Source: Phanerodontia chrysosporium
Taxonomy: Eukaryota > Basidiomycota > Agaricomycetes > Polyporales > Phanerochaetaceae
NCBI GenBank assembly: GCA_001910725.1
Contig: MJGA01000016.1
Span: 62,001 to 126,000 of the forward strand
DNA: 64,000 bases
Direction of reading: 5' to 3'
Below, one piece after another: positions 24,501 through 37,184 of this stretch; position 1 is the first letter of the stretch, and the number at the start of each line of letters is the position of its first letter. The translations under genes were made by a program, and so were the position numbers. The notes under the pieces are model-generated. The model saw nothing but the letters and a program-made list of their open reading frames with translations, was not told the DNA's origin and ran no database searches.

Positions 24501-27500
24501 GTCCCCCGCTCAAAGTAATGCCTTTCTCGCCGACCTCCGTCGCGTCTCCAGCATCGAACAGACTCAGGTCCCGCGTCAGAGCACATTGATAAATGACCTT
24601 CTCGTACCGCTCCCGTCGTACGGGGCACCGAAGAGGATATTCTCTTTTATCGTCTCGTTCAGCACCCAGGATTCCTGGGCTGCGTACGCAACGCCGCCCT
24701 CGCGCGGGAGGTTCATCCACGAGTTGGGGCCGTGCGGGATGTAGTGCATTTCGCCGAGGAGTGCCATGAGTACGGACGTCTTCCCGGAACCCGTGGGACC
24801 GACGATGAGGTTGAAGGCGCCTCGTTTGAATAGCACTTCGTCGCTGATGCGTAGACGGAAGGTCTGACGTGGAGGGGTGAGTGTGCCGTCGTCCTCCGAG
24901 GTCCAGGAGAAATCTGCATGGCCGAACCCGAGGTCGGTTTTATGAACCAAGGAGGCGTCGGTTATAGGTGCTCCAGAAGGCGTCTCGGTGAAGCAGTTCA
25001 GCAACTGGTCTGTAGAACTGTCAGATAGGTCGTCACCTCTGTCAACGAGCGTACCTTGCGAAGAAAATCTGCAATACGGCCTAGAGAAACGTTCGCTGGT
25101 TCACAAAGTCAGCGCCGGCGGTGTGTGTTGTTTTGTGGACTTTCATACCATTGATGTAAGTGGGTAGCATGAACGTCAGCCTGAATACTTGGCCCCGAAT
25201 CATCTCAAATGCAGTCATGGAGGAGAAGACGATAGAAGCTAGGCAATGTGAGTAATGTAAGTAGCATTCGGTTTGCATACGCAGCTTCACTTGCCAGTTA
25301 ATGTTTGCTTCATGACGACAGTCTAGAGTACTTTTAATTATCGGGCACATATGGTTGTAGAAAGCACTCACATAGACGGTGTAAGTCGCGATCATATGTA
25401 CGAGGGGGACGACGATGCTGCACGAGTGGGAAATCAGTGACAACGCAATCAAAATAGTTACAAGAGATCCTCACTTCACACAGTTGCTCAAGAGGTTCGA
25501 CATCTTTCTCTTCCACATATACTTCAACTCTGTCTTTCGCGCTTCGTCGATCGACTCTTTGACCTTCGGTTCCCAGCCGAAAAGCTTGACCATGCGCAGG
25601 ACGCTCACGACTAGAGGAAATGAGGGAGTGAGGGAGGCCATTATACAACCGAGCTTCGAACTTACCTTCGGTGACTTTTTGCACCCGAGCATCGGTCTGA
25701 AGGGAAGGATGAAGTTAACGGCGTCGCCTCATATCGAACATACAAATGGTAACGCACGGCCTTCATGACCTCTTTTTGGATGCCTTGCATGCGTGTAGCG
25801 ACGAATGTCGGGACCGGTAAGAGGGCAATCATTACGGCAAGGCCGACGAATGCGCTCCAGCCGAGGACATTGTACAGGAATACCATGCCGAGTGAAAATT
25901 CCAGCGGCACCGAAAGCAAGATGAACAAGAAGTTGCGCCCATTTGTGATGTTGCCCAAGTCGCTGGTGACCAGGTTGTTGATCTTCCCCGTCAAGTTCTT
26001 GCCGTCATTGGGCGGGGACTGCGGAGCATTCTTGGCGGAGGTGTCCTTGTGGGTGGTCTTGCCCTTGGCTTGTCCGCCGCCAGAGGTAGCAGCCGTCGTC
26101 GACGTCGCCGTAGAGGCCGCACCCGCTGTAGATACGGTCGTTGCGCGGGAGTGTGCCGTCTCATTATCGCCTTCATCTTCGCCCTCGCTCTCCGGGGTAG
26201 CACTTGTTGGTCGGGAGGCATCGGTGCTATCCCCTTCTGAGGTGGGCTCTGGGTTGGATCCCGATACTCCCGGACTCGTCTCAGTCTCACCCGTCTCGGC
26301 TTTGACACGGATACGTAAGGCGTGATCAAAAACGAGGGAAGTGATGATGGACTCGAGGCGAACTAGAGAACGCGTCTGATTGCACCCATCAGGACATGTC
26401 CATGTAGACAAATTCGAACATACCGCAAAATATAGATAGCACTGGAAGGTCAACGTCTGAACCATGGGCCCGCCACCCATCCAGAGGATCCAGACCCAAG
26501 GCTTGACAACTGCGTTCTTCCCTTCTGTCTCGAGGTAACTGGGCAAGGGTAAGTATAGTGGACGAACTCGTAAATTAAATACTCACTGCAACAGCCTGTT
26601 AGTACCGATAGGCACCGCTATAGTAGCAAATCCCTATGGAGATGGTTCGTCGTCGTATCCTAAAATTATTGGCGATAGACATACATTGATGAGTAGCATG
26701 AGGGTCTGGATAGCCAGAGACCTTCTAAAAATTCTGATAAGACCCCAGAATAGATGCCGTGGTTTAGCTCCAGTGAACGGGTCTATGATCTATCAGGTCA
26801 TGTTAGGTGTATGCGCGTAACGTATACTCAAGGACTGTACCGGATACGATTGTTTGACTAGATTCCTAGTCTCATCGGCATCATTCAAAGGGGGTAACTC
26901 ATCGGCGGAAAGATGAGTAGCGCGGTAGGCGCGCCAGATCGTGGCCTCGAGCCACAGGAAGGTCAAGAATGAGAATATAGAGGCCGTTTGCTCGGGAGAT
27001 GGTTCCTGATGCTGTTATATTCGCGTCAATGTAAACAAGAAATGTGTCTATGAGCGTACTCACAATTGGACCTGTTGGAATATAGGGGTATGGCTCTAGC
27101 AGCGGCTCAACAATGCCAGCGAAGACGGCCAGTGCAAGTTTGAACCAAAGAATACCACCTTCCTCAGAGTCCTTTGGTCGCAAAGTGAAGGTCATCAAGG
27201 GCCATATGTCGCGGTAAGCGTATACGAGCAACCAACTCAGGATGATGAGAGTTAGATGAAGCGAATATTTCATGCCCTGTCTTGCGTTGGCAGAGATGAT
27301 GAGAATAGCCAGAATTTCTGCATACACCTGCACGAGTGAATCCCTTGTCAATTAACCATTCACCCTGGACATGAGCGACCAATCTGCGCACCGACGTGAC
27401 AATCTGCGTGACGACAGTCCAGTTGAAGTTGACGGCTGGAAGGAGCAGAGAGGACACGACGGTGCCAGACCAGAGCACGATTGCAACCAAGCGAGATAGT

Positions 27501-27791
27501 TTGAGGAGGAAGATGGCCCTTCCTCCCCTACGAGCGATGAAGCTGTTGGAATGTGCCTCCTCGCGCACCTGCGACCTAGGTCTGGCAGCGACCCATACTG
27601 CCTCAAGACAAATTGCCAGTAGCGACACTGCTGTAGCATAGAAAGGGAAGATACGTTCGTCGAACCAGAACCTGTGCATATCGTCAGCGATGGCGTAGCG
27701 TGCACAGAGCATTTTGGTCCACATACCGTCCATCCTCTCGTAATGCGGTGGAGAGAAGCACGCGCAAGTGCCGTATGGTCAAGAGATCCAT
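21575..27791 (-). CDS. ABCC-type ABC transporter copy 4 (inverted), frame broken at three sites
   Basis: Fourth paralogue, on the opposite strand. Exon 1 (ATG at 27791, [10 protein letters not shown]) splices to FWFDERIFP exactly as in copies 2 and 3. TMD1 with a long Ser/Thr/Glu-rich insert, NBD1 ([29 protein letters not shown]), TMD2 and NBD2 ([27 protein letters not shown]) are all present, so the gene is full length. NBD1 exon 25004-24344 lacks one base near 24611-24617 and one near 24471-24480, and the next exon lacks one near 24266-24271; read as given, it stops early. Three losses together restore the frame. Introns at 25239-25294 and 23397-23448 use GC donors. The last exons are strongly GC-rich, like copy 3. 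It is either a pseudogene in the making or an intact gene with sequencing errors; other genes here favour errors. Confidence 0.85.
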
Positions 27792-28350
27792 GAGGTGACA
27801 GGCAGAAGAATAGGGCCTGATCTCGCGTCGTGGTCGCTTTTGTAGACCCTGAGCGAGCCATTTTCACAGCAGGGTGAGTGATGGCCATATCAACTGTTGC
27901 ACACGCTGTCCCAGAGGGTGTGACCCGCATGGTGCTCCTGGTGTGCCCTTGGAGGCCTACTTTACCTGGAACGCGAAGGACAGACACCAGAATAGGATGG
28001 AGCAGCTGCTGCGCAGACTGCGAACTATCACAGCTGACACTCACAACTGCGAGATCAGAAAGATGCTCGCTGCTTGCTGCGGCTGTGCGTTACGTGCAAC
28101 GCTCGAGACAGCGAGTTGCGAGCAATGCCAACATGTTGTCTTTGCCGCAGCAGGCACCACGATGTCTAGAAGAAGTCGACTATCCGCATCGTCTCCTTGT
28201 GCTAGAGTGAGGAATGTCCTCCATGATGGACGGGAGTAGTTGAGGAAGAGTGGTTCAACTTGCATTTGGGGCGGAGATATGTGAGATCAGATGCACCGAA
28301 CCAGCCTGATCAGGCAGTAATTATCAGGCTTAGTCGAGGCTCTCACCTTC
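27792..28350. other. shared divergent promoter region
   Basis: This lies between the start of transporter copy 4 (-) and the F-box gene (+) and must hold both promoters. I recognise no specific site or RNA gene in it. Confidence 0.45.
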
Positions 28351-30414
28351 ATGTCCGCCATGTCGTTGTGCGGCTTTCCCGAGCCCCCTACCCGCTCCAC
28401 ACTCGAGGATGCTCGCAAAGAACTGGACAAACAGCGCAGCGCGGTCCAGCAGATTTCAGCCCGGATCCTTGCGGCGGAGGACGAGCTGGATCGCATCGTG
28501 CAGGCGCGCAAGACAGCTATCCAAGAGATGCAGAAGGAACGCGCCGTCCTCGAAGACCAGATGTCGCACACCCTGGCGTATTTGGCTCATATCCGAAGGT
28601 TGCCACACGAGCTGCTGCGACATATATTCAGCTTTATCTTCGAGGATTATCCATGCTGCGCGTGGGTTCTGGCAGCTGTATGTTCACTTTGGCGGAGGCA
28701 GGTCCTTTCAATGCCCAGGCTGTGGTCCAAGGTGAGTGCCTCCTATCTGTTTTTGCCATGCAGAGAACGGGTGTCTGCCACAACAAGCCCGGAACCATGG
28801 TTATGCTGAGTTGTGCCGAAGCCACTCCCCCTCTGTACCAGTGCGGTATCTGTCATGTATTAACGCCACAGCACAGATACGCCTCGTGACTACCCAAAAC
28901 TCATCCCCGGATACCGTTCGTCTTTGGCTCGAACGTTCTGGCAACAAGGTCCCCCTCGACATCGAGATATTCCTGCACACTCCGCGTGAAGCGTCGAGGG
29001 ACAGCAGTCATAACCGTCGCTCATCAAGTTCTACACTGTCCACGGTCAGCGCATGGGAGGCCCCGTGGTGGGAGAACGACCTGCCTGGAGCGACGCCTGC
29101 CCCAGAAACCCCAACACACGGCACTGGACCCGGATACTTGCACATCCCTCCTAACGGACCACCACACTTTGTTCCCGCCCCCGCGCTACCTCCAAGTCCG
29201 CCCCTGCATCACGTCCATGGCGGGGCCACGCCAATATACCACGAAGTCCTGCACGTGCCAAGTTGGCGGCAAGTATCGCAAACATCCAGATCTTCAAATG
29301 GCATGCACTGGGGCTACATCGCTTTCTTCTACTTGATGCAACAAATGCACCGCTGGGAACGCTTTGTGTTCCGTTTCGATCGACAATTCGCGTCCTTCAA
29401 TGCGCTGAAGACTATGATGGGTGCGTACTAGATCGTGGTCGTGAGGCTTCATATTAACAAGAGGCAGGTGATGCTCCACTTCTCCGCGAGTTCGAAATTT
29501 CAGGAGCGGAGCCCGCGCTGTTCAATGATTGGTCCTGGATTCCCAGCGCACGGCCGGGAACATCCACAAACCTCCCGATGCTGACGTCGCTGACCTTGCA
29601 ATACGTGCCGTTTAGATGGTCATCTCCCATCTTCCGCAATCTCCGTTCCCTCTGCCTGCGGTCGCTGCCCGGACAGTCTCTCGCAGTTGATCGCATCCTA
29701 TACATCCTATCATCGAACCCGAACCTTGAAACTCTATCTCTTCACATCTCCTCTGTCAATCCCGCCGTGCTGCCAACGTCCCAAACGGCTTTAGAGCATC
29801 TCAAGACATTCAGCATCGGCGGGCACTATCTCCTCGCGGCCCTAGTCGACTGTTTGACCCTGCCAGTTCTCGAATCTCTAACGATCGACATCGATGCCCG
29901 TGACCCGATCGAGGAGACCCTCACGCAAGTGCTCGTCCGCTCAAACCACCCTCCCGTCACATGGCTCTCTATCTCGTACGGGCTCAACACCAATAATTCT
30001 ACCATCTACTACCACGGCGGCTCCGCGGTCACGTCCTGGAACTTCCTCGGCGAGCTAGACGGGCTCAAGACGCTGCAGGTGGGGAGTGCGCCCTTCGAGC
30101 CCCTGGTCGCCATCCTCGGAACGCCGGAGGACGACGGGCAGGACCAGTGGTACTGCCCGAACCTCACGTCGCTGCTCATGAAAGCATGCCGTCCGTCGCA
30201 CTCCGATGGCGTCTCGAAGCTCGTGCAGATGATTGAGGCGCGCAATCCGGACCCGGCGAGCGGTGCAGTGCCCGTGACGGCCGGGGGCGTGTCGCCGGTG
30301 AAGCTGCGGCACCTCGAGCTGCACGACTGTGCTGCGCTGGGGCTCGACGTCATGAAGTGGCTCAAAAGCAGAGTGCCAGAGGTACGCTGTACGGACCCGA
30401 CGTATGACCCGTAA
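28351..30414 (+). CDS. F-box domain protein with leucine-rich C-terminal region
   Basis: Typical mushroom F-box protein, probably a substrate adaptor for an SCF ubiquitin ligase. Exon 1 (28351-28731) encodes a coiled coil (about residues 20-75) and the F-box core IRRLPHELLRHIFSFI with its conserved downstream Trp. The next exon ends at 29420; its start is unsure, with the phase-matching acceptor at 28877 or an upstream one near 28766-28811. The last exon (29468-30414) encodes repeated leucine-rich units such as MLTSLTLQYVPF and LRSLCLRSLPG, and ends with CTDPTYDP and TAA. A second ATG lies three codons in. A Pro/His-rich low-complexity stretch (around 29060-29220) separates F-box and repeats. 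The substrate is unknown; such families are large and fast-evolving in Agaricomycetes. Confidence 0.8.
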
Positions 30415-30829
30415 GTACCAGAACTCGACCGCGCAAGCTTCCGACTGAACCGCTGGTAGCACGGGTCTCCGCAGCCCATCTTTCCAATACCTGTGATTTC
30501 TTTGTTACTTTGTATTCCTGGTATTTCGCAGGCGGAATGTTCGAATCTTACTTATTATACCCTTGTAGCTGAACAATTGCTTTGTCTTGGATCTCTCCCC
30601 TGGAACCGTTAGATAGCTCTGTAACTTACTGTTCGTTGTATTACTATCCCCCGGAGCTTACGTTTTCTCCGTTGCACAATGAGAACCTAGGCATCTATAT
30701 GATGAATACTATACATGGAGGACATGGAGGACGGATGCGCATGCGCATAAGAGCCAATAATGATACACTGAAACCAACACGATCCTGGGTACTGTCGTCG
30801 TTCAAGCAGACCAAGCTCATGGGAAGGCA
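30415..30829. other. intergenic between convergent genes
   Basis: 3' flanks of the F-box gene and the TFIIA gamma gene. AT-rich relative to neighbours; nothing else seen. Confidence 0.5.
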
Positions 30830-31349
30830 CTACTTCTTGCCAGACTCGATGGCATCGCCGTTCTTACACGCTACGATCTTGATCTTGGGCGCCATCACCA
30901 TCTCGTTCGACTCCATCTTGAAGGAGGCATTCTTGACGATGAACGTCCAGACATCGTCGCATAGACGGTAGGTGTGCAGGTGACCCTGATGGGGCAGACG
31001 GTCCAGCGCCCGTTGCACCCTAACAACTAGGCAGACGCACCTTGAGCGTAGTCTTTGTCTTCACCTGCTTCACCATCGTGTCCGCGAGCGACTTGTCGAA
31101 CTGCGCCGCAATGAGCCATGGGGGACCCCCGCCTGCGGTCTCGGGGCGGACGCACCTGCTGCAGAACCTTCATCGCGAGCTGCGGCGTGATCGAGCCGCT
31201 AGTGATCAGCTCGTCGAGCGAGTCTGTGAGCGCCATGCCGATCCTGCGTGGAGCGGCAGGATCCTGGTGAGTGCTGTGCGGGCGCAGCTGAGGGCGCGGG
31301 GCAGGACGTACGAGGAGCCGCGGTAGAACTCGTAGTAGGCAGAAGCCAT
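30830..31349 (-). CDS. TOA2: transcription initiation factor IIA gamma subunit
   Basis: Small subunit of TFIIA, which binds TBP on the TATA box and stabilises the preinitiation complex in the nucleus. Four exons (31349-31312, 31243-31156, 31100-31041, 30985-30830) give 113 residues, the usual size of the family. The N-terminal helical part is [20 protein letters not shown], followed by [16 protein letters not shown]; the C-terminal beta-barrel part includes [17 protein letters not shown] and FKMESNEM. All exon phases join cleanly with no frame problem. The amidase gene lies upstream on the same strand, about 390 bp away, but the two are unrelated in function. Confidence 0.96.
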
Positions 31350-31738
31350 GGCGGATGAGACAAGAAAACGAGCGACGGGGGAGCGGTGGCGGGTGTGTGT
31401 TGCGTGTACGGGTGGTGGTGGACACCGGCAAAGGAGTCTGGCGAGGCGTGCGGCGGGCGTGGCGCTTTGGGCGCTGCTTACGCCGCCATCACGCCGTCGT
31501 TCCCCCCGCCATCAATTCTCCGGAGCAACATAGACGCCAGAGTATCCTCACGAATTTCAGGTTGTTGCTGGTGAACGTCCTTACCACAAGGTCCCTCTGA
31601 ACACTGTTGGGTATATGCTATGTCGATTTTGCGTAAATAATCGAAAATCACCAAGAAGGTATACCGAATATCCACACAGACCACTGCAACAGAGCTGACT
31701 AGCACAAAAAGGATCCAGAATTAAGACATTGTCCTCGT
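31350..31738. other. intergenic, promoter of TFIIA gamma gene
   Basis: Separates the TFIIA gamma start from the amidase stop on the same strand. No gene or RNA is supported. Confidence 0.5.
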
Positions 31739-33752
31739 TCAGAATTCTTTCTGAACGAAAGGCTTTCCACAAGCCTTCAGGGCGCGTTCAATGACCTCCA
31801 TGCCCTGGAGTACCTTCTCTTCCTCAAAGCGTTTGCCCGCAATCTGCACAGCAAGTGGAAGACCGTGCATAGACACCGGGTCGTAGAGCGAATAGACCAC
31901 TCGCTCAGCATCATTCAAGCGTGGGTATACCTCGCTTTGAAAGGTCGGTGGGAGCTTGTCCAGTTCTCCGTCCACAAATGTCGTCGGGACGACCCCTGCT
32001 GGGAAGTCAAGCTGGGAGTCATCAGCGTCATGACACAGGAAGTACCGAGGACTTACGATGTTGTATAGGAAGCAGTAGTTGGCTGGGAGAAGCGTGGAGA
32101 TATCTGTCCCGCCGTTTGGCATCGGCGGCAGGGAATGAGGAACAGAGAGGATGAAATCGACGCCTTGCTCAGTCATGTAACGCGTCCATCGAGCCCGATA
32201 GTCTTCTAGGCGGACAGCAAGTTCCCTCTCTCGGGTGATAGTGCAAGGGTGCAAGGACTCCAACAAGCTTGCATACGTGTCATTTCGTCCTGACGGCCTC
32301 GAGAACCAACGGAGGCAATTTGCGATGAATCTCTTGACCATCAAGGGAATCTTAGCGGCGACTAGCAGGGACGATATAGCCCCATTGATAGTCTCTCCGG
32401 AAGATAGTGGCTTCGCCACTGAGATGCCTTTCGTGAAGCTCCGAGTGAGACCCTAACAGCATAGATGGAGTGAACACCTGTACTTACCACCGTCTGCAAA
32501 CGCAAGCGGAAACCCGATGGTCAAGCATTCAACTGGATCCGGTCCTTCACTAATCGTATGTGTCAGTACTCGAGGAAAGGTGTGGTTCTAAGACAATCCC
32601 ACTAACAACTCAACCACCTCGTGCCCCTGCTGTCGGAGAGCGTCCACTGCGAGCTCGAGAGCACGTCTGCAGGCAGGAGTGGGTGTAAATACGCCTGGGA
32701 CAGCATGTTCAGTGACATTGTTGTACATGCAGGACCCCGGCATCCTCACCATCATTCCAGATCACAGCCCACTTTGGCTTCCGGGCCTCAGAAACAAAGT
32801 CTACAGTACGCCACGGGATCGGCACGCACTGCAAATCGGCATGTTCAGGATTGAACGTACTGTCGAACGTAATAGAACGATCCTACCGTATGGTCATACT
32901 CCCAAGGCTTCATGTTTATGACCCGTTCCCAGAACGCGCGGAGATCGTCAAGGCTCTTCGCCATCGGAGATGCCGCCTGTATGCGGTCAAGTCCCGGGGC
33001 GCACGACTGCAGGCCCGACGACGGGAACCGTCCCGAAGACGCCTTCATGCCGTAGACACCGCAATACGCTGGAGGATACCTGACACTCCCCCCGATATCG
33101 GTTGCGATCTCGATCTTACTCCCGCCGCAGGCAAGCAGTGCGGCACCACCCCCGCTTGAGGCGCCGGGCGAGAACTTCGGGTTGTACGGGTTCGTCGTGA
33201 CGCCGGAAAGATCGGATTTGCACTCGAAGGAGAGCAGGCCCGTCGGCACCGTCGTCTTGACATGCAGGAGGGCGCCTGCGTCTTTGAGCAGCCGCACAAT
33301 GGGCGCCGACGACGACACGGGGTGGTGGGCTTTGGACGAGAAGCCGAGCGTGGTGTCGTGGCCCTCGATGTCCACGACGTCCTTCAGACTGACGGGTACG
33401 CCCGATAGCGGACGGTTCGGGGCGTACGAACGGAGCGCCTCATCAAGCATCAGGTCTGCGAGACAGTTCGTGCGGGCGTGCGCAGCCAGACACCGCTTCC
33501 CATATGCATCCAAGATGGCCTTTGGCGCGAGCTCGCCGTCGGTGCAACGCTCCGTCAGCTCTACGAGAGAGAACTGAGGATTTCCGCGTCCTCCTTTGTG
33601 GCCAGCGCGTCGTACAGAGGCGCATAGCGAGCGACAAGATCAGCTATTGCGCGCTGCTTTCGCGCACTAAGCATATTATCAGTTAAGGGGTGAACATGTT
33701 GACGAACTACGTACCAAGCAGCTGTGTGCTCTGCACCGGAGAATGTAAACAT
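31739..33752 (-). CDS. amidase signature family hydrolase (fatty-acid amide hydrolase/acetamidase type)
   Basis: Serine hydrolase of the amidase-signature family, which cleaves carboxylic amides with a Ser-cisSer-Lys triad. The Lys is in VSLKDVVD, the cis-Ser in SPGASSGGG and the nucleophile Ser in ATDIGGSVRYPP, followed by GVYGMKAS, so the catalytic core looks complete. The start MFTFSGAEHTAA and the following QRAIADLVARYAPLYDAL fit the eukaryotic branch of the family. Several short introns interrupt the gene; the C-terminus ends with GKPFVQKEF and TGA. Near 33563-33573, in a CT-rich run, the frame is one base short (EILSSLS then VELTERC), and at the intron junction near 32456 it is one base out, so the reading as given is not continuous. 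No signal peptide is evident. The substrate cannot be told. Confidence 0.88.
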
Positions 33753-34875
33753 CTTGTGGACAGAGTGCCAACGGCACCGTCAATGGCGCATATATAGCTA
33801 GTTGGGCCCGGGGCTGGTGCCTTGAAACACTGCAAAAATGGGTTAGTGCTGCGCCTAGTAGAGTCAAAGTTGTGGACCTGTCGAAACTGCTGCTAAGACC
33901 CTTGCGCGAAGCTAATGTGATGTGGCTGCTTCCGCGCTGCCCGTCACGGAAACCGAGAGTCTGCCTTCTCACCTACCTCTGCGAAGTCGCAGCGCTACGG
34001 CTACCTCGAATGTGCGGGCGATATGAAGAGTGAGCTGGGTTGCTATGAAGGTTCTGGCAAAGAAAAGGGGGGCAGCCTCACCAACGAAATGCAGTTACAC
34101 TGGGGAAAGACGCCAGGCTCCTGATTGACGCGCTATCCAGTCTACGGTAGCGACTCGGATTCTGTGGATCATGCACCCAACAGGCCCCGGAAGTGGAGAT
34201 CGAATGGAATGATGCTCATTGACAGCTGGCGGCGGTATTTGAATGGACGCGTAGACAGGGGCCTCTGGAACAGGCTTTTAGGAGTACGCGTTGACCATCA
34301 CAACGCGACGAGGAACGAATTGGTTCAACTGGCTTTCAGGCAATGGCGCCGGTCACTAGGATTTGCTTGTAAAGACTTAGCACCTGGTCACGTAGTTCAG
34401 CGCTGCGGGCGGGAGCGGTGACCGAAGTAGGTGGGTGAAATTAGAAGGAGAGACTGAGAATATCCACACGTCATGCTGCGGACCGAATAGTCAGAGCAGA
34501 GTGGAATGGATTTGGGCAGCAGCGCGAGCCGTTTGTCTGGGTCAAGCTTCGTGGCCGCCTTCGCTTCACTAGACTCGTACGTCCCAGTCGTCCACGGATG
34601 CCGCCGAAGCATCCAAGAGCGTCTGGGAATGAGTCTGGCGGGTCCGCGTCGTGACAGACGTGATCGTCACATACACCACGGAACCTAGTTCCCACGGTCA
34701 TCGAGTAAACGACCACTTGCTCTCCTGACACACGTCGCTCCAGGGTTTACACTTGACGCGTTCTTCCCCGTTCTGCTCGTGTCATATACTTGCATCCGCA
34801 CTCAGCTCTCAGCTTGAGCGACCAGCCCAATTTTAACAACTCTAGGCCACCCCTACCTCCAGCCGCTACTCCTCG
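33753..34875. other. 1.1 kb divergent intergenic region
   Basis: Between the amidase (-) and a small hypothetical gene (+). It should hold both promoters. Short open frames are present but show no family features; no repeat or RNA gene seen. Confidence 0.45.
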
Positions 34876-35747
34876 ATGGCGTCCGCAGTGTTCACACCGT
34901 CCACACCGTCGTCGCACCACAGCTACGACTACTCTTATGCGCACATACCATCTCATTCCTCTCCTCTGGCTTCGTCTGAGGCAGGCGGTTCGTCGCCTAC
35001 CCAGTCGCCGTCTCTTCACGCGTCCGAGCGCCGCCGCGCGCAGTACAAGACGTTCGGGACGTCGAGTCTCCCACACATAGCAGGCGTACGACGCGCCGCT
35101 CTACCACTGGTATCATCCCTTTCTCGCTATCTCCGAATGCGCAGGCGGGTCCCAGCGAGGAGCCAACGCGTACAACCATGCTCCGCGAGCGGTTCAAGGC
35201 GCGATGCATCGAACGGGCGAACCAGGAGAGGCAGCGTAGGATTAATAGCAAGAGAAGAGAGATTGATCTTAGCAGCGATGGGCCTGATGAGCTTATGGAT
35301 GATGAGGAGGACGACGAGGCTGTCCTGGACGATCCTGTGAGCCCTGTCGTCCTGAGCAGGCGTGCCCAATTCAGCTCACAGACGCGTTCCAGTTCTTCCA
35401 ACGGATTATGCAAAACCTCAAGAGCAAAGAGAAATACTCGTATCGCGTATCGTATGCCTACGACGTCGGTGATTCGTTTGATCCCGACATGGAGAATATA
35501 GATGAGTGGGTGACTAACGCACCTGGTACGTGACTTGGTTTTAGTCTTCTATTCAGCGTGACCTGATGCTTCATTAGACGAAGTACCGAAACATGTTCTT
35601 CCTGACGAAGAAGAGCTTGACGACGAGGTCCTTGCGCAAATGGCAGCAGAACGAGAGCTGCTCGAAGGCCTTGATCTGGATGAAGTCTTCAGCTATAGTG
35701 ACGTCGAAGACTACCCAACTCAAGATGAAGACATGGAAATGGACTAG
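34876..35747 (+). CDS. conserved fungal hypothetical protein, acidic
   Basis: I do not recognise a function. The N-terminus (MASAVFTPSTPSS) is Ser/Pro-rich and disordered and contains RRRAQYKTFG. The middle has a basic Arg-rich helix (LRERFKARCIERANQERQRR) followed by an acidic run (DELMDDEEDDEAV). After an intron at about 35338-35396 comes a more ordered piece, FQRIMQNLKSKEKYSYRVSY and then DVGDSFDPDMENIDEW, and a last exon (35579-35747) rich in Asp/Glu. The basic and acidic layout suggests a nuclear protein, but that is inference. The reading frame around 35080-35160 does not join simply to the first exon, so either a short intron or a missing base lies there; the first-exon start is the least certain part. 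Confidence 0.6.
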
Positions 35748-35916
35748 ATGCTTAGCGCCCCTACTTTTGATGCTAGACTCGCAGGAACCACCACACTTGT
35801 ATTCATCTGTACAATATATCTCAACGGCAACCCTGAGCCGTCCATCAGCGCCTTCGGAACTCTACGAGCCGTTAATTTCATCTAGCACCAGCAGAACCTT
35901 TACCGCGAGTTGCAAG

Positions 35917-37184
35917 TCAGCTTTCACCAGGCCGTAGTTGCGTTTGAGTGACGAGTACGTACTTCTCGTTGAAGATCCACTCAGTTTGTTCGCTTGGCTC
36001 CGATCCATACCATCTAGTTGCCGAAAGGTGGTCCGTCCTTTCAACAATTATTGCGCCGAAATGATCACCTGCCTTCTGCAGGTATGCTGGGAGATTCCAA
36101 GTTTCCACCGTATCCAAGCCGAACTCCCGTGCTTTGAACTTCAACGCATCCAAGAGTGCAGGGAAGTTCTCCGCAGAGCAGCGCAAGCGAGTCAGCACCA
36201 TGACCTTGGTACCAGGCTCAAACGTCCAAGTCGCGAAAGTCAGGCTTTTTCCCGACAGGAGTTGCACGCCCCACGGCTCGAGCGGGTAGACGGGCCTGAG
36301 CTGGTCGTCGAACGTCATAAGCCGCTGGATGCTGAACTGCCCGACGCCCTTATCCGGTAGAAAAGTGTAGAGCGTCTTCTGCCTCTCCCTTGCAAGCACG
36401 AGCGCATCGGCCTTCATGAGCTCCGCGTCCTGCTCCCAGATACCGATACAGTCGTCGCGGCTGAGCCACCTCCACTGGCTGCTGTTGCGGGGCGCGTCGG
36501 GGCGTGGCGAGACGTCCCACTGCGTGCTCAGCGCATCGACGACCGTCCAGCCAGGCTCTCCGGGTGCGGGTCCGGCGCGGAAGTAGAACTCCTTGCCGAT
36601 GTCGCTGTACAGGACGCTGAAGCGAGCATCCTGCAGAGGCGACTCAGGAGGCGCGCCCCACTCTGACGGGAAGGCAGGCAGGGAGGAACGAGGAGCGAGG
36701 ACCCAGTGCAGCAGACGCATCATGTGTGCGGCGTACCCCTTGCCCCTCTTGTGAGGCGGTGTATAGACCGAGGCGACACCGTATCCAGGCACTTCGGACG
36801 TGGTTGAGGCACCAGGTGTAGCCACCGCTGCAGACCGGCGATACCTTTGTATCTCATCAGGGTGAGCGATCACAACTGTGGCGAGAACGGCACGCACGTC
36901 TCACAGCTACACATGAAGTCTAATGTGGAAGGATCGTTTCTAGGAGCCAAAACCCTGTTATTGGTGAATCCCATGCTTGTAACAAGTAACCGCAATAGAA
37001 TAATCGCCTACCATGTCACTAGCTTGCCGTTACTTGCGTGCTCCTGAAAATCCATAACCTCGTCCCGCTTCAGGTAATGCTCCATACTGAGCCCGCGAGC
37101 CCATGATGCATGGGAACGTCGGCGGGACTCCACGACTTGCTCGGACGTGGCGGGAAAGAGCGATAGGCACGATAATTCCGCCAT
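35917..37184 (-). CDS. LYC1: LYC1-like GNAT acetyltransferase
   Basis: Resembles the fungal LYC1 family, N6-acetyltransferases that start lysine breakdown in some yeasts. The start MAELSCLSLFPATSEQV and the segments RGLSMEHYLKRDEVMDFQEH, VLAPRNDPSTLDFMCSCET and YRRSAAV match that family's N-terminal half. The acetyl-CoA site is in GYGVASVYTPPHKRGKGYAA (the RGKGYA loop). Three exons: from 37184 to the intron ending near 36950, a short second exon, then a long exon from about 36845 down to TGA at 35917-35919. The second intron is removed so that CSCET joins YRRSA, as in the family. A longer N-terminus from an ATG at 37265 is possible. Whether lysine is the substrate here is inference from family only. 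Confidence 0.85.
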
